64,000 nt of DNA from Mesorhizobium sp. J8 (GTDB lineage Bacteria; Pseudomonadota; Alphaproteobacteria; Rhizobiales; Rhizobiaceae): NCBI RefSeq assembly GCF_016591715.1, contig NZ_AP024109.1:2356001-2420000 (forward strand). The letters run 5' to 3'. The position numbers were made by a program, and so were the translations under genes. The notes beneath the pieces are model-generated. The model ran no database searches and had not been told where the DNA came from. It saw nothing but the letters and a program-made list of their open reading frames with translations. Below are positions 54,202 to 61,802 of the stretch, in pieces (within the stretch, counting starts at the first letter, position 1; each line of letters begins with the position of its first letter).

Positions 54202-55767
54202 ATGGCTATCAATCCTTCAAAGGCGTTTTTGTTCGCGACGGGCGGCGTTGTCGCCATCGCGGCGGTCGCCTACGGGTCGGGCGCGCTCGATCCTTACATC
54301 AACGACCAGAAGCCGGCGCAGGTCGCGGCGCTGCCGCAGGGCGATGCGAAACCGGCCGGATCCTCAAGCACGAGCACGGAGGCGCGCGTGCCTCAGGCTC
54401 CTTCAAACACGATGGCGCCGGCCAACACCATGGCACCCGCCAATAAGATGGCGCCGGCCGACAACGCCATGGCGCCGGCCAACACGATGGCATCCGCCAA
54501 CAACGCGACGGCCCCGGCCGCGACGACGCCCGCTCAGGCGCCCGCCGCCGCCGGGGGACCGACGCTGCCGACCTTTGATGTCGTGCGCGTCGAAGGCAAC
54601 GGCTCGATCGTCGTCGCCGGCAGCGCCGCGCCCAACGCCAAGGTCGAGATCCTGAATGGCGGCACCGTGCTCGGCTCGACCGATTCCGGGCCCGACGGCG
54701 CCTTCGCCATCGTGCTGGACGATCCGCTGAAGCCGGGCGACTATACGATCACGCTGCGCCAGACGGTCGGCGGCATTGCCGTCGCCTCGGCCCAGACCGC
54801 CGTCGTCTCGGTGCCGCAGAGCCCGACGGGCCAGGTGCTGGCCATGGTCGAGGAGCCGGGCAAGGCCTCGCAGTTGATCACCGTGCCGCAGGCCGAGACC
54901 AAGCCGGCGGCCCCGGCCGCGAGCGATCAGGCCGCTGCGCCCGCGGCCCAGGCTCCGACTGCGACCGCGCCGGCGCCGGCCGCGCCGGCCGCAGCCGGCA
55001 CGGCGACCGCCGCCACCGATCAGGCCGCTGCTCCAGCAACCGCGCCGGCCGCTGCGGCGGAGCCCAAGATCGCCGTCGAAGCGGTTGAGATCGACGGCAG
55101 CAAGATCTTCGTCGCCGGCACGGCCGATCCGGGCCGCAAGGTGCGTGCCTATGCCGATGCCATCCTGCTCGGCGACGCCAAGACCTCGCCCGACGGGCAT
55201 TTCCTGATCGAAGCGACGCGCGACATTCCGGTTGGCAGCTACACCATCCATGTCGACGGGCTGGACGATGACGGCGTCAAGGTCGTCGCCCGCGCCGCCG
55301 TGCCGTTCGAGCGCGAGCCCGGCGAGTCGATCGCCGCCGTCGCCCCGAATGAAACAAAGACCGGCGAGGCCAAGCCGGCGGAGACCAAGCCAGCACAGGT
55401 GCAGGGCGCCGGGTCCCTGGCCACGCAAGCCAAGCCGGGCGAGGCGGCCAAGCCTGCCGAGGCCCCTGCAAAGATCGCCGAGGCGACGCCTTCGACCGAC
55501 GTGGCCGAGACGGTCGCGCCGAAGCTCGAACATGCCGATGGCTCCGTCATCATCCGTCGCAACGACACGCTCTGGCGCATCTCGCGGAGGGTCTACGGCC
55601 ATGGCGTGCGCTATTCGACCATCTACCTCGCCAACAAGGACCAGATCCGCGATCCCGACCGCATCTGGCCGGGCCAGGTGTTCAAGGTGCCGTCCAAGTC
55701 GAAGGAAGGCGAGGACGCCGACATGAAGGCCATGGGCGAGCAGATGACCACGCCGAAGACGGAGTAG
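54202..55767 (+). CDS. LysM domain envelope protein with bacterial Ig-like domains
   Basis: The 521-residue protein has an N-terminal membrane anchor (FLFATGGVVAIAAVAYGSGAL), a repetitive linker with near-copies of NTMAPA (about residues 69-100), two similar beta-rich domains near 120-205 and 290-370 (VEGNGSIVVAGSAAPNAKVEIL and VEIDGSKIFVAGTADPGRKVRAY), Ala/Pro-rich linkers and a C-terminal LysM domain (about 455-505) with RRNDTLWRISRRVYGHG and IWPGQVFKVP. LysM binds peptidoglycan, so the protein probably tethers membrane to cell wall. Similar proteins are common in Rhizobiales; the exact role is not known. Confidence 0.85.
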   Translation: MAINPSKAFLFATGGVVAIAAVAYGSGALDPYINDQKPAQVAALPQGDAKPAGSSSTSTEARVPQAPSNTMAPANTMAPANKMAPADNAMAPANTMASANNATAPAATTPAQAPAAAGGPTLPTFDVVRVEGNGSIVVAGSAAPNAKVEILNGGTVLGSTDSGPDGAFAIVLDDPLKPGDYTITLRQTVGGIAVASAQTAVVSVPQSPTGQVLAMVEEPGKASQLITVPQAETKPAAPAASDQAAAPAAQAPTATAPAPAAPAAAGTATAATDQAAAPATAPAAAAEPKIAVEAVEIDGSKIFVAGTADPGRKVRAYADAILLGDAKTSPDGHFLIEATRDIPVGSYTIHVDGLDDDGVKVVARAAVPFEREPGESIAAVAPNETKTGEAKPAETKPAQVQGAGSLATQAKPGEAAKPAEAPAKIAEATPSTDVAETVAPKLEHADGSVIIRRNDTLWRISRRVYGHGVRYSTIYLANKDQIRDPDRIWPGQVFKVPSKSKEGEDADMKAMGEQMTTPKTE

Positions 55768-55771
55768 CGAT

Positions 55772-55831
55772 TTCGTCATCCTAGGGCGGAGCTAGGAGCG
55801 AAGCGACACGCGCAGACCCTAGGATGACGAA
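55772..55831. repeat. 60-bp palindromic repeat (REP-like) after the LysM gene
   Basis: TTCGTCATCCTAGGG (55772-55786) and CCCTAGGATGACGAA (55817-55831) form a perfect 15-bp stem. A GCGAAGCGACACGCGCAGA core lies in the loop. I recall very similar elements in rhizobial intergenic regions. It may serve as the LysM gene's transcript end. Confidence 0.8.
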
Positions 55832-55913
55832 CGCGAATGGCGGGTGCCTCGCCCCAAACTCCCCATCCGCCTAGCTTGCCCCATGCCCGTCCATCGTCTA
55901 TCGGCGATGGACG

Positions 55914-56243
55914 ATGACCGAATCCTCCGAAATCCGCTGCAGCGACAGCCACGCCATGGCGCTCCGCCTGGCGGCGCTTTCGCATCCGGCGCGCATCGAG
56001 ATCTTGAAGCGGTTGTCGGTCAGCTCCTGCTGTTCGTGCCGCGAGGTGGTTGATCATCTCGACCTCGCCCAGTCGACCGTTTCGCAACATCTGAAGGTGC
56101 TCGTCGAGGCGGGGCTGGTCCGTTTCGAGGCCAACCGCCAGCGCTCGCGCTACGCTGTCGACCACGCCGCGCTTGCGGGCGTCTCGGCCTCGCTCACCCA
56201 ACTCGTCAACTCCTGCTGCCCCCCACCCAAAAGGCAAGACTAG
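55914..56243 (+). CDS. ArsR-family metalloregulator
   Basis: The 109-residue winged-helix protein has MALRLAALSHPARIEILKRL and the recognition helix DLAQSTVSQHLKVLVEAGLV. Cys39, Cys40 and Cys42 lie at the position of the ELCVCDL metal site of ArsR, and Cys101-Cys102 form a second thiol pair at the C-terminus, so As(III), Sb(III) or another thiophilic metal is a likely ligand. Its stop TAG shares a base with the GTG start of an Atm1-type exporter, so the two are co-regulated. Confidence 0.88.
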   Translation: MTESSEIRCSDSHAMALRLAALSHPARIEILKRLSVSSCCSCREVVDHLDLAQSTVSQHLKVLVEAGLVRFEANRQRSRYAVDHAALAGVSASLTQLVNSCCPPPKRQD

Positions 56244-58126
56244 TGGCCGAAAAAACCGTATCCGCCGAAGCCGGCACCCTTGCCACGCTGCGCAACCTCT
56301 GGCCCTATATGTGGCCGGCCGAGCGTGCCGATCTCCGGGCCCGCGTCACCTGGGCGACGCTGCTCCTTGTCGTTGCCAAGGTCACTCTGGTCGCCGGCCC
56401 CTATTTCTTCAAATGGGCGACCGATGCGCTGGCCCACGCCTCCAAGACGCCGCCGCCGCTGCCGGCCTTCCTGCTGGCGCCGGTTATGCTGGTCATCGCC
56501 TACAACGTGCTACGGCTGGTCCAGCTCGGCTTCAACCAGCTGCGCGACGCGCTGTTTGCCCGCGTCGGGCAATATGCGGTGCGCCAGCTCGCCTACCGCA
56601 CCTTCGTCCATATGCATGAGTTGTCGCTGCGCTTCCATCTCGAACGCCGCACCGGCGGTCTGTCGCGCATTATCGAGCGCGGCACCAAAGGCATCGAGAC
56701 GATCGTGCGCTTCATCATGCTGAACACGGCGCCGACCATCCTCGAATTCGCGCTGACGGCCGGCATCTTCGCCTTCACCTATGGCTGGAAATATGTCGCG
56801 GTGGTCGCCGTCACCGTCTGGCTCTATGTCTGGTTCACCGTCAAGGCCAGCGATTGGCGCATCTCGATCCGCCGCGACATGAACGACAGCGACACCGACG
56901 CCAACACCAAGGCAATCGATTCGCTGCTCAACTTCGAGACGGTCAAATATTTCACCAACGAGCGCATGGAGGCCGAGCGCTTCGACCGCTCGATGGCGCG
57001 CTACGAGATCGCCGCGACGAGGACCTGGACCTCGCTCGGCTGGCTGAATTTCGGCCAGGGCCTGATCTTCGGCCTGGGCACGGTCATCGTCATGTGCATG
57101 TCGGCGCTGGAGGTGCAGGCCGGCACGCAGAGCGTCGGCGACTTCGTCTTCATCAACGCCATGCTGATCCAGCTTTCGGTGCCGCTCAACTTCATTGGCT
57201 TCATCTACCGCGAAATAAGGCAAGGCCTGACCGATATCGAGCACATGTTCGACCTGCTCGACGTGCCTCAGGAGATCGTCGACAAGCCGGATGCGAAGCC
57301 TTTGAAGGTCGGCCCCGGCAAGGTCGAGTTCCGGGACGTGCATTTCTCCTACGACCCGAACCGCAAGATCCTGAAAGGTGTCTCCTTCGAGGTGCCGGCG
57401 GGCAAGACGGTGGCGATCGTCGGCCCGTCGGGCGCCGGCAAGTCGACCATTTCCAGGCTTCTGTTCCGCTTCTACGACGTGCAGCGCGGCCAGGTGCTGA
57501 TCGACGGCCAGGATATCCGCGACGTAACGCAGGAGAGCCTGCGGGCCGTGCTCGGCATGGTGCCGCAGGACACCGTGCTCTTCAACGACACCATCGCGTA
57601 CAACATCCGCTACGGCCGCATCGGCGCCAGCGAGGAGGAGGTGCGCAAGGCGGCCGAGCTCGCGCAGATCGGTCCCTTCATCGACAAGCTGCCGGAAGGC
57701 TACCGCTCGATGGTCGGCGAGCGCGGGCTGAAGCTGTCGGGCGGCGAGAAGCAGCGCGTGGCGATCGCCCGCACCATCCTCAAGGCGCCGCCTATCCTGA
57801 TGCTCGACGAGGCCACCTCGGCGCTGGACACCCAGACCGAGCAGGAGATCCAGGCCGCGCTCGACCTCGTCAGCAAGGGCCGCACCACCATCGTCATCGC
57901 CCACCGTCTGTCGACGGTGATCTCGGCCGATGAGATCATCGTCTTGAAGGACGGTCAGATCGCCGAACGCGGCACGCATGCCGCGCTACTCGCCAAGCAC
58001 GGCCTCTACGCCTCGATGTGGGACCGCCAGCGCGAGGCGACCGAAGCCGAGGAGCGCCTGCGCATCGCCCGCGAGAGCGACGAGTTGGGGGTGATTGTGA
58101 GGAGAAGGACGTCGGAGGTGAGCTAG
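56243..58126 (+). CDS. Atm1/HMT-type ABC exporter (fused permease and ATPase)
   Basis: The 627-residue half-transporter has an ABC exporter membrane domain with six helices (about 35-325), with SDWRISIRRDMNDSDTDANTKAIDSLLNFETVKYF typical of Atm1/HMT1-like proteins, and a nucleotide-binding domain with Walker A GPSGAGKST (394-402), signature LSGGEKQ (498-504) and Walker B ILMLDE (518-523). Bacterial Atm1 types export glutathione-bound metals or sulfur compounds. Coupling to a Cys-rich ArsR gene supports metal export. Translation starts at GTG overlapping the arsR stop by one base. Confidence 0.92.
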   Translation: MAEKTVSAEAGTLATLRNLWPYMWPAERADLRARVTWATLLLVVAKVTLVAGPYFFKWATDALAHASKTPPPLPAFLLAPVMLVIAYNVLRLVQLGFNQLRDALFARVGQYAVRQLAYRTFVHMHELSLRFHLERRTGGLSRIIERGTKGIETIVRFIMLNTAPTILEFALTAGIFAFTYGWKYVAVVAVTVWLYVWFTVKASDWRISIRRDMNDSDTDANTKAIDSLLNFETVKYFTNERMEAERFDRSMARYEIAATRTWTSLGWLNFGQGLIFGLGTVIVMCMSALEVQAGTQSVGDFVFINAMLIQLSVPLNFIGFIYREIRQGLTDIEHMFDLLDVPQEIVDKPDAKPLKVGPGKVEFRDVHFSYDPNRKILKGVSFEVPAGKTVAIVGPSGAGKSTISRLLFRFYDVQRGQVLIDGQDIRDVTQESLRAVLGMVPQDTVLFNDTIAYNIRYGRIGASEEEVRKAAELAQIGPFIDKLPEGYRSMVGERGLKLSGGEKQRVAIARTILKAPPILMLDEATSALDTQTEQEIQAALDLVSKGRTTIVIAHRLSTVISADEIIVLKDGQIAERGTHAALLAKHGLYASMWDRQREATEAEERLRIARESDELGVIVRRRTSEVS

Positions 58127-58128
58127 CG

Positions 58129-58324
58129 CCTTCCCTTCTCCCCTTGTGGGAGAAGGTGGCCTCGCGAAGCGAGGTCGGATGAGGGGTGTTGGAAGGATCA
58201 CTCCGAGGCAAGACTAAGCGCTTGAAGCATTTATTCCTTTCTCGTCCCATTCCTTCCAACACCCCTCATCCGTCTCGGCGCTGACGCGCCGATCCACCTT
58301 CTCCCACACGAGGAGAAGCGAAGG
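58129..58324. repeat. about 196-bp nested palindrome (MITE-like)
   Basis: The left arm (from 58129) and the right arm (to 58324) share GTGGGAGAAGGTGG and CGGATGAGGGGTGTTGGAAGG in inverted order. Each arm also holds a small hairpin of its own (CCTCGC/GCGAGG on the left, CGGCGC/GCGCCG on the right), and these differ between arms. No protein is encoded. It begins 3 bases after the exporter's stop codon and may act as its terminator. Confidence 0.8.
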
Positions 58325-58418
58325 TGAAAATTCCCGCTTGACCTCAACTTAGCTTGAGCTTGCAAACCGTCTCCGAGCCACCTGCCAGGCAAACCTTCCA
58401 AATCGGAGACAGATCGAA

Positions 58419-58760
58419 ATGAGCACTCAAAACCACCGCACCGGCAGCGTGTTCCGGGTCGACAAGTTCGTCGTGCCCGCGCAAGCGCGCGACGAAATCC
58501 TCAGCAAGGCGAGGATGACGCATGAATTGCTGCGCCGGCAGGAAGGCTTCGTGCAGGATTTCCTGCTCGAGCAGTTCTCCGGGCCGGGCGAGTTCAACAT
58601 CGTCACCGTCGTCGAATGGGAAAGCCAGGAGGCCATCGACAAGGTGGTGCCGATCGTCAAGGCCGCGCATGAGCGCATCGCCTTCAGCGCCCAGGAAACC
58701 ATCGCGCGCCTCGGTGTCAAAGCCGACATCGCCAACTACCAGCGCGTGCCGGAGGTGTAG
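58419..58760 (+). CDS. antibiotic biosynthesis monooxygenase (ABM) domain protein
   Basis: The 113-residue protein has the ABM/dimeric alpha-beta barrel pattern: VFRVDKFVVPAQARDEILSKA, LLRRQEGFVQDFLLEQ, FNIVTVVEWESQEAIDKV and a helix AHERIAFSAQE. The family includes cofactor-free monooxygenases and heme-degrading enzymes, but many members have unknown function. ATG 58419 follows GGAGA. A strong terminator lies directly after it, so it is monocistronic. Confidence 0.82.
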   Translation: MSTQNHRTGSVFRVDKFVVPAQARDEILSKARMTHELLRRQEGFVQDFLLEQFSGPGEFNIVTVVEWESQEAIDKVVPIVKAAHERIAFSAQETIARLGVKADIANYQRVPEV

Positions 58761-58776
58761 GAGGTTATCCGAGCAC

Positions 58777-58813
58777 AGCGGCGCCCAGCCGATGGGCGCC
58801 GCTCATCCTTATT
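58777..58813 (+). terminator. intrinsic terminator after the ABM gene
   Basis: AGCGGCGCCCA (58777-58787) and TGGGCGCCGCT (58793-58803) form a perfect 11-bp stem with a 5-base loop, followed by CATCCTTATTC. This is among the clearest terminators of the window. Confidence 0.75.
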
Positions 58814-58908
58814 CAATAGATCCGCCAAAGGGCTTTTATCTCCAACGGCTACTGATATTGTCTCGACAGAAATAGTCATCCATTTATTTTGGGCTACGGA
58901 AAATCTCG

Positions 58909-60162
58909 ATGTTCGGGTTCTTCTCGCGCAAATCCAAAGAAACATCCGAGAAGAAATCACAAGCCGAGGATAAGCGAGGCGGCCTCCTCGTACCTCTGGT
59001 TGTCGTGCCTCGTTCAAAGATCGAACCGGCCGACGAAGAGCCATTTCATCTTGTCTTCGCAGTCATGCAATTCGTCGTGACGATGGTTTCCAAAGGACTC
59101 TATCGCTATCCGGAGATCAACCCTAAGGCGTTGCAGGTCTTTCATGCGGATCAGTACTCCTTGGAGGTGAAGAACGGCGGCCATAGCCAGTTCATCCACA
59201 ATGCAGGCGGCGAAATCGACACTATGATTGCCAACGCCAGAGCCGGACTCAGCGCGTGTGGGGCAAAAGGGCAGCTGGTAACTTTGGAAAAGATGTCAGC
59301 CTGGATTGCCAAGCATCCTGACGAAGCAGCGAAACAAACGGGCTTTGAGGGTGGTCGCGACGATTTCCTGGATACACTTGATGATGCATTCTACGAAGCC
59401 GAGGACGCGATGCCGATGGAGGATTTGCTCGCGCGTTGGATCGCTTCTTGGCCCGATCTGCAAATTGTCGATGATGACGATTACAATGCTGCCATTGACC
59501 GACTGGTGCTGGCAAACCCCCAGCGCGAAGGCAGGCTTCTTCACGAGTCCGTTAGCAAACTGGTGCGTCAGATGTTGAGCCAGCGCGAAGTCGGTGCCGG
59601 CCTCGCCTGCGCAACGATATCGCCATCGGAGATCAAACTGGGGTTCGGCATGGCGAGGATGCTGGACGTCGAAGGCGAAAAGCAAATGGTCTTACAGCTG
59701 CGTACCGATGCCAACGAGCTCCGGCTATGCGCCCCAACAAAGACACACGTCGCGGTTTATGAGTACATCCCCGCTGAAGATCCTCCAGTAATCCGGCCGG
59801 CTGAGAACCTATTGGGAGCTAATGCACCGAGTGTCGGGGCACTGCTTGGACGTGCGGAACAGTCGGAGATTGAGACAGTGATCCAACTGTCTGAGCAAAA
59901 TCATGCTCCTGTCGCTGTCGACCTTCTGCTACGCAAGGCTGGCTTTGACCCGCTAGGTGCCATCGTTTCAGCTAACTCGGTGGCGCAAACCGCGGAGGGG
60001 CCAGTTGTGAATTGGATGGTGCTGGCGTCTGACCGGACCTTCCTGTCCCTGTCTTCGCCAAATGGCAGTGTGCTCTTGTGTGGCGAGGATTATGAAAAGC
60101 TCGCCGAGGCTACGATGCCTGAACTCGGCGCGCACTTTGATCGCTCCGCTGCCGCCCGGTAA
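58909..60162 (+). CDS. DMP19/DUF4375-domain protein
   Basis: The 417-residue protein has a basic Lys/Ser-rich start and then a segment (about residues 48-160) that fits the DUF4375/DMP19 family: LVFAVMQFVVTMVSKGLYRYPEIN, ALQVFHADQYSLEVKNGGHSQFIHNAGGE. The rest (about 160-417) is of unknown fold. DMP19 of Neisseria was described as a DNA-mimic protein, but the acidic surface there is not evident here. Third-position GC is lower than in neighbours, suggesting acquisition from elsewhere. No signal peptide or membrane helix. Confidence 0.7.
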   Translation: MFGFFSRKSKETSEKKSQAEDKRGGLLVPLVVVPRSKIEPADEEPFHLVFAVMQFVVTMVSKGLYRYPEINPKALQVFHADQYSLEVKNGGHSQFIHNAGGEIDTMIANARAGLSACGAKGQLVTLEKMSAWIAKHPDEAAKQTGFEGGRDDFLDTLDDAFYEAEDAMPMEDLLARWIASWPDLQIVDDDDYNAAIDRLVLANPQREGRLLHESVSKLVRQMLSQREVGAGLACATISPSEIKLGFGMARMLDVEGEKQMVLQLRTDANELRLCAPTKTHVAVYEYIPAEDPPVIRPAENLLGANAPSVGALLGRAEQSEIETVIQLSEQNHAPVAVDLLLRKAGFDPLGAIVSANSVAQTAEGPVVNWMVLASDRTFLSLSSPNGSVLLCGEDYEKLAEATMPELGAHFDRSAAAR

Positions 60163-60200
60163 TTACCTGCCCGCGTTCGCAGTATCCGTGCCCCGCCTAT

Positions 60201-60232
60201 CCTCCCCATTGTTGCGTTGCGGGGAGGGGGGC
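60201..60232 (+). terminator. GC hairpin between the DMP19-like gene and psd
   Basis: CCTCCCC and GGGGAGG form a 7-bp stem with a 13-base loop, followed by GGGGGCTTTCC. The T tract is short and offset, so terminator function is uncertain. Confidence 0.3.
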
Positions 60233-60279
60233 TTTCCGCTATTGAGGCGCAACCTGAAACAGGGACCGCCCCCAGCCCT

Positions 60280-60978
60280 ATGACGCTTCTCGACTCGGTC
60301 AAGAATACGTTCGTTCCGATCCATCGCGAAGGCTATCCCTTCATTGCCGCCTTCGCCGCGGCAACGCTGTTTCTCGGCTATTTCTCCTCGGTCCTGTTCT
60401 GGATCGGGCTGATCCTCACCGCCTGGTGCGTCTATTTCTACCGCGATCCCGAGCGCGTCACGCCGGTCGACGACCGGCTGGTGGTGAGCCCGGCCGACGG
60501 CGTGATCTCGGCGGTCGGACCCGCCGTGCCGCCGAGCGAGCTTGGCCTGGGCCCGGGCGAGATGACCCGCATCTCGGTGTTCATGAACGTGTTTTCCTGC
60601 CACATCAATCGCGCGCCGGTGCGCGGCCGGATCACGCGCATCGAGCACAAGCCCGGCAAGTTCCTCAATGCCGAGCTCGACAAGGCAAGCGCGGAGAACG
60701 AGCGCAACGGCCTTGTCATCGACAGCCCGAACGGAACGATCGCCGCCGTCCAGATCGCCGGCCTTGTGGCGCGCCGCATCGTCTGCTGGGCAGAGGCCGG
60801 CGGCACGATCGCCATCGGCGAGCGTTTCGGCCTCATTCGCTTCGGCTCGCGCGTCGATGTCTTCCTGCCGTCGAATGCCGTGCCGCGCGTCGCGGTCGGC
60901 CAGACGGCGGTCGGCGGCGAGACCGTGCTTGCCGAATTCGGCGGCACGGCGGTCACGCCCCTGGTCAGGATTTCCTGA
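60280..60978 (+). CDS. psd: phosphatidylserine decarboxylase (short, archaeal-type)
   Basis: Psd makes phosphatidylethanolamine. The 232-residue protein is the short type common in rhizobia, with an N-terminal hydrophobic segment (about 19-48), [38 protein letters not shown] and the self-cleavage site [10 protein letters not shown], where cleavage at the Gly-Ser bond yields the pyruvoyl cofactor. I chose ATG 60280; the frame opens at 60217 within the hairpin region. pssA follows after 3 bases, forming one operon. Confidence 0.95.
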   Translation: MTLLDSVKNTFVPIHREGYPFIAAFAAATLFLGYFSSVLFWIGLILTAWCVYFYRDPERVTPVDDRLVVSPADGVISAVGPAVPPSELGLGPGEMTRISVFMNVFSCHINRAPVRGRITRIEHKPGKFLNAELDKASAENERNGLVIDSPNGTIAAVQIAGLVARRIVCWAEAGGTIAIGERFGLIRFGSRVDVFLPSNAVPRVAVGQTAVGGETVLAEFGGTAVTPLVRIS

Positions 60979-60981
60979 GCG

Positions 60982-61797
60982 TTGGGCGCGCCGTTCAAGA
61001 AATTCGAGGCCCATGCCAGCGGTGGTCCGCGCATCCGCGAGATCCCGATGCGCATGGTGCTGCCCAACCTGGTCACGGTGCTTGCCATCTGCGCCGGGCT
61101 TTCGGGCATCCGCTTCGCCTTCGAGAACCGCTTCGAGATCGCGGTGGTCATGGTGTTGCTCGCTGCCTTCCTCGATGGCATCGACGGGCGGCTGGCGCGC
61201 ATGCTGAAGGCCACCTCAAAATTCGGCGCGCAGATGGATTCGCTGGCCGACATCGTCAATTTCGGCGTCGCGCCGGCCCTGGTGCTCTATGCCTTCCTGC
61301 TCGACCGCGCCGGCTCGCCGGGCTGGATCGCCGCACTTCTCTTCACCATCGCCTGCGGCATGCGGCTTGCCCGTTTCAATGTGCTGGCCGACGATACGGA
61401 CCAGCCCGCGTGGCAGAGCGAATATTTCGTCGGCGTGCCGGCCCCGGCGGGCGCGGTGCTGGTCATGCTGCCGCTCTATCTCTATTTCCTGCGCCTCGGG
61501 CTGGAACCGACCCGCCTGGCTGCCTTCATCGCCACCGGTTTCACCGTGCTCATCGCCTTCCTTCTGGTCAGCCGCCTCCCGGTCTATTCGGGCAAAAGCG
61601 TCAAGGTGCCGGGCGACAGGGTGCTGCCGGTCATCCTCGGCGTGGTGCTCTATATCCTCTTGCTGATGACCTATCCCTGGTACACGCTGACCGCTTCGGT
61701 CGCGGGATACTTGCTGTTCCTGCCGTTTTCGGTGCGCGCTTATTCGAAGCGGGCCATGCGCGAAGGCGAGAAGGTGCCGCCTTCGGATATCGGGTAG
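60982..61797 (+). CDS. pssA: CDP-diacylglycerol-serine O-phosphatidyltransferase
   Basis: PssA makes phosphatidylserine from CDP-diacylglycerol and serine. The 271-residue membrane protein carries the CDP-alcohol phosphotransferase motif in LDGIDGRLARMLKATSKFGAQMDSLAD, matching DGx2ARx8Gx3Dx3D, and about seven further hydrophobic segments. The start is a TTG at 60982, supported by AGGA upstream and spacing after psd; an ATG 22 codons later (MRMVLPNL) would omit a basic segment. It converges with the Aas-like gene. Confidence 0.93.
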   Translation: MGAPFKKFEAHASGGPRIREIPMRMVLPNLVTVLAICAGLSGIRFAFENRFEIAVVMVLLAAFLDGIDGRLARMLKATSKFGAQMDSLADIVNFGVAPALVLYAFLLDRAGSPGWIAALLFTIACGMRLARFNVLADDTDQPAWQSEYFVGVPAPAGAVLVMLPLYLYFLRLGLEPTRLAAFIATGFTVLIAFLLVSRLPVYSGKSVKVPGDRVLPVILGVVLYILLLMTYPWYTLTASVAGYLLFLPFSVRAYSKRAMREGEKVPPSDIG

Positions 61798-61802
61798 CGC
61801 GC

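Noticed and set aside
54409..54510. Tandem DNA repeats in the LysM gene considered as a CRISPR or minisatellite
   Set aside because: They are in-frame codons for a MAPAN-type peptide repeat inside an uninterrupted gene.
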